Positions 6,504 through 8,067 of a stretch of 8,067 nt of DNA are shown in pieces (the first letter of the stretch is position 1; the number at the start of each line of letters is the position of its first letter). Under the pieces are notes generated by a model. It ran no database searches. It was not told the DNA's origin and worked only from the letters and a program-made list of their open reading frames with translations. The position numbers and the translations under genes are program-made. Source of the stretch: Pseudoxanthomonas sp. (GTDB lineage Bacteria; Pseudomonadota; Gammaproteobacteria; Xanthomonadales; Xanthomonadaceae); NCBI GenBank assembly GCA_026785795.1, contig JAJAZJ010000291.1:1-8067 (forward strand). Direction: 5' to 3'.

Positions 6504-7412
6504 TCACTCGTTGTAGCCGAATGCCTTGAGCGCTACCGCATCCCCCGACCAGCCCTCGCGAACCCTGACCCAGGTTTCCAGAAACACCTTGTTGTCGAAC
6601 ATGCGCTCCATCTGCAGGCGCGCCTTGCTGCCGATATCCTTTAGCCGCGCGCCACCCTTGCCAATGACGATGGCCTTCTGGCTTTCGCGCTCCACCCAGA
6701 TGACCGCGCCTATGCGCAGCAGCCCGTCTTCCTCTGCAAAACGCTCAATCTCCACCGTGGTGGCGTAGGGCAGCTCGTTGCCCAGCAGGCGCATCAGCTG
6801 CTCACGCAGCAGTTCGCCGGCCATGAAGCGCTGGCTGCGGTCGGTGATTTCGTCCTCGCCGAACATCGGCGGCGCCAGCGGCAGCAGGGCCAGCATGTCG
6901 CGCACCAGCTGCTCCAGGCCGTTGCGCTTGGAGGCGGAAACCAGGTGCACGCTTGAGAAGCTGCGGTCTTCGGTAATCCGGGCCAGGAACGGCAGCAGTT
7001 CGGCCTTCAGCTTGACCTGGTCGACCTTGTTGACCACCAGCATGACCGGGATGCCGCTGTCCTTGAGTACGCTATAGGCCAGCGTATCCGCCTCATCCCA
7101 GCGCCCGGCCTCGATCACCAGCAGCGCGGCATCCACGTCCTCGACGGCGCCGCGTGCGGCCCGGTTCATCACCTTGCTCATCGCCGAGGCCGAGAACTTG
7201 CCTTCCTGCTTGTGCAGCCCCGGGGTGTCCACCAGCGCGACCTGGCCTTCCGGGAAGGTGGCGATGCCCAGCAGGCGATGGCGCGTGGTCTGCGGCCGAT
7301 TCGACACGATGCTGACCTTGGCCCCGACCAATGCGTTGGTCAGCGTGGACTTGCCCACGTTGGGGCGACCGATGACGGCCACGCTGCCGCTGCGATGTGT
7401 GTCTGCACTCAC
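6504..7412 (-). CDS. era: GTPase Era
   Basis: Era is an essential GTPase that binds the 3' end of 16S rRNA and helps 30S assembly, at the inner membrane and in the cytoplasm. The protein has 302 residues, the normal size. GTPase motifs: G1 GRPNVGKST (15-23), G2 threonines in PQTTRHR (40-46), G3 DTPG (62-65), G4 NKVD (128-131), G5 SAS (159-161). The C-terminal KH domain for RNA binding has [13 protein letters not shown] from about 249. The start is a GTG at 7410-7412 overlapping the rnc stop codon (GTGA), with GGAA 8 nt upstream inside rnc, which implies translational coupling. All key residues are present. The stop is TGA at 6504-6506, followed by the hairpin at 6450-6477. Unlike in many proteobacteria, recO does not follow directly. 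Confidence 0.97.
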   Translation of the reverse strand: MSADTHRSGSVAVIGRPNVGKSTLTNALVGAKVSIVSNRPQTTRHRLLGIATFPEGQVALVDTPGLHKQEGKFSASAMSKVMNRAARGAVEDVDAALLVIEAGRWDEADTLAYSVLKDSGIPVMLVVNKVDQVKLKAELLPFLARITEDRSFSSVHLVSASKRNGLEQLVRDMLALLPLAPPMFGEDEITDRSQRFMAGELLREQLMRLLGNELPYATTVEIERFAEEDGLLRIGAVIWVERESQKAIVIGKGGARLKDIGSKARLQMERMFDNKVFLETWVRVREGWSGDAVALKAFGYNE

Positions 7413-8067
7413 TTGGAAAGTTCCAGTTTATCTATCAGCGCCGCGGCCGCGGCCTGCTCGGCATTGCGGCGGGAACTGCCCTCGCCTTCCGCGTACAGCG
7501 TTGGGTCGAGGATGGTGCAACTGACGCGGAACAGCTTGGCATGGTCGTCGCCGCTTTCCAGCACCAGCTCATAGCTTGGCAGCGGACGCTGGCGACCCTG
7601 CAGCCATTCCTGCAGGCGGGTCTTGGGGTCCTTGCCGGGCTTGCCCACCGGCAGGGCCGCCAGGGATTCCTCGAACCACGGCAGCACCGCGTCGCGGCAG
7701 GCAACGAAACCACAGTCCAGGTAGATGGCGGCCACCACGGCCTCCAGCGCATCGGCGAGGATCGAATCACGGCGGTGCCCGCCCGACTTCATTTCGCCCG
7801 GCCCCAGGATCAACCGCGGGCCAAGGTCGAGGTGGCGCGCGATCAGGGCCAGCGAGGCTTCGCGCACCAGTTCGGCACGGGCGCGGGTCAGTGCGCCCTC
7901 GTCGGCCTTGGGCCAGCGCTGGAACAACAGCTCGGCGATCAGCAGGTTGACGATGCTGTCGCCCAGGAACTCCAGGCGCTCGTTGTGCGGAACGCCGGCG
8001 CTGCGGTGGGTCAGGGCCTGCTGCAGCAGGCCCGAATCATTGAACCTGTAGCCGCCCAGTTCACCAG
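7409..8067 (-). CDS. rnc: Ribonuclease III, 5' end beyond the window
   Basis: RNase III cuts double-stranded RNA and starts processing of the rRNA precursor. 218 residues are visible up to the right edge; family members in this group are about 226, so only the first few codons are missing. The catalytic domain carries the signature [11 protein letters not shown] and the second acidic cluster [18 protein letters not shown], which supply the metal-binding Glu and Asp residues. The double-stranded RNA-binding domain covers the last 70 residues or so: [22 protein letters not shown] and [14 protein letters not shown]. The reading frame is uninterrupted from the edge to the TGA at 7409-7411, which overlaps the era GTG. 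A TTG at 7925-7927 is an internal leucine codon, not the start. The operon order rnc-era is conserved in proteobacteria, often with lepB upstream. Confidence 0.96.
   Translation of the reverse strand, partial: GELGGYRFNDSGLLQQALTHRSAGVPHNERLEFLGDSIVNLLIAELLFQRWPKADEGALTRARAELVREASLALIARHLDLGPRLILGPGEMKSGGHRRDSILADALEAVVAAIYLDCGFVACRDAVLPWFEESLAALPVGKPGKDPKTRLQEWLQGRQRPLPSYELVLESGDDHAKLFRVSCTILDPTLYAEGEGSSRRNAEQAAAAALIDKLELSK

Noticed and set aside
7576..7950. Plus-strand open frame antisense to rnc
   Set aside because: The composition is Arg/Pro/Gly shadow-like and the region is covered by well-conserved RNase III coding sequence.

Overview
The window is about 65% GC and looks like chromosomal core DNA of a Xanthomonadaceae gammaproteobacterium, most likely Stenotrophomonas or a close relative. 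That placement comes from remembered similarity of the RecO, RNase III, Era and RlmD protein sequences, not from a search. No mobile element, CRISPR array, tRNA or rRNA gene was seen.

Most genes read on the minus strand. From the right edge, rnc (RNase III, cut a few codons inside its start) overlaps era by 4 bp. A small plus-strand gene for an exported protein with two PepSY-like repeats follows, and it separates era from recO, which are neighbours in many proteobacteria. A perfect 12-bp hairpin lies between the convergent era and PepSY genes. recO is next on the minus strand and meets, tail to tail with a 9-bp overlap, a plus-strand gene for a receiver-Hpt phosphorelay protein. The start codon of that gene lies only 4-16 bp from the start of the divergent minus-strand YdbH-like gene. 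The YdbH-like gene (AsmA-like envelope protein) is followed after 14 bp by a YdbL/DUF1318 lipoprotein gene. After a 78-bp gap with another hairpin comes rlmD (23S rRNA m5U1939 methyltransferase), then the 5' part of a CYTH-domain gene that runs off the left edge.

Functionally the window combines RNA processing and ribosome maturation (rnc, era, rlmD), DNA repair (recO), an envelope lipid-transport module (ydbH-ydbL), a signalling protein and a triphosphate-binding CYTH protein.

The two most notable observations are these. (1) rlmD carries an in-frame TAA at 499-501. All 58 downstream codons, including the catalytic Cys and Glu motifs, remain open and conserved, so this is a recent nonsense mutation, a sequencing error or readthrough. 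(2) The YdbL homologue looks like a YnbE-like lipoprotein start joined to YdbL through a linker and a relic signal peptide, and no separate ynbE gene is present. I did not find a wholly new multi-gene system; the less characterised parts are the double-PepSY protein with two CX5C motifs and the orphan REC-Hpt protein.
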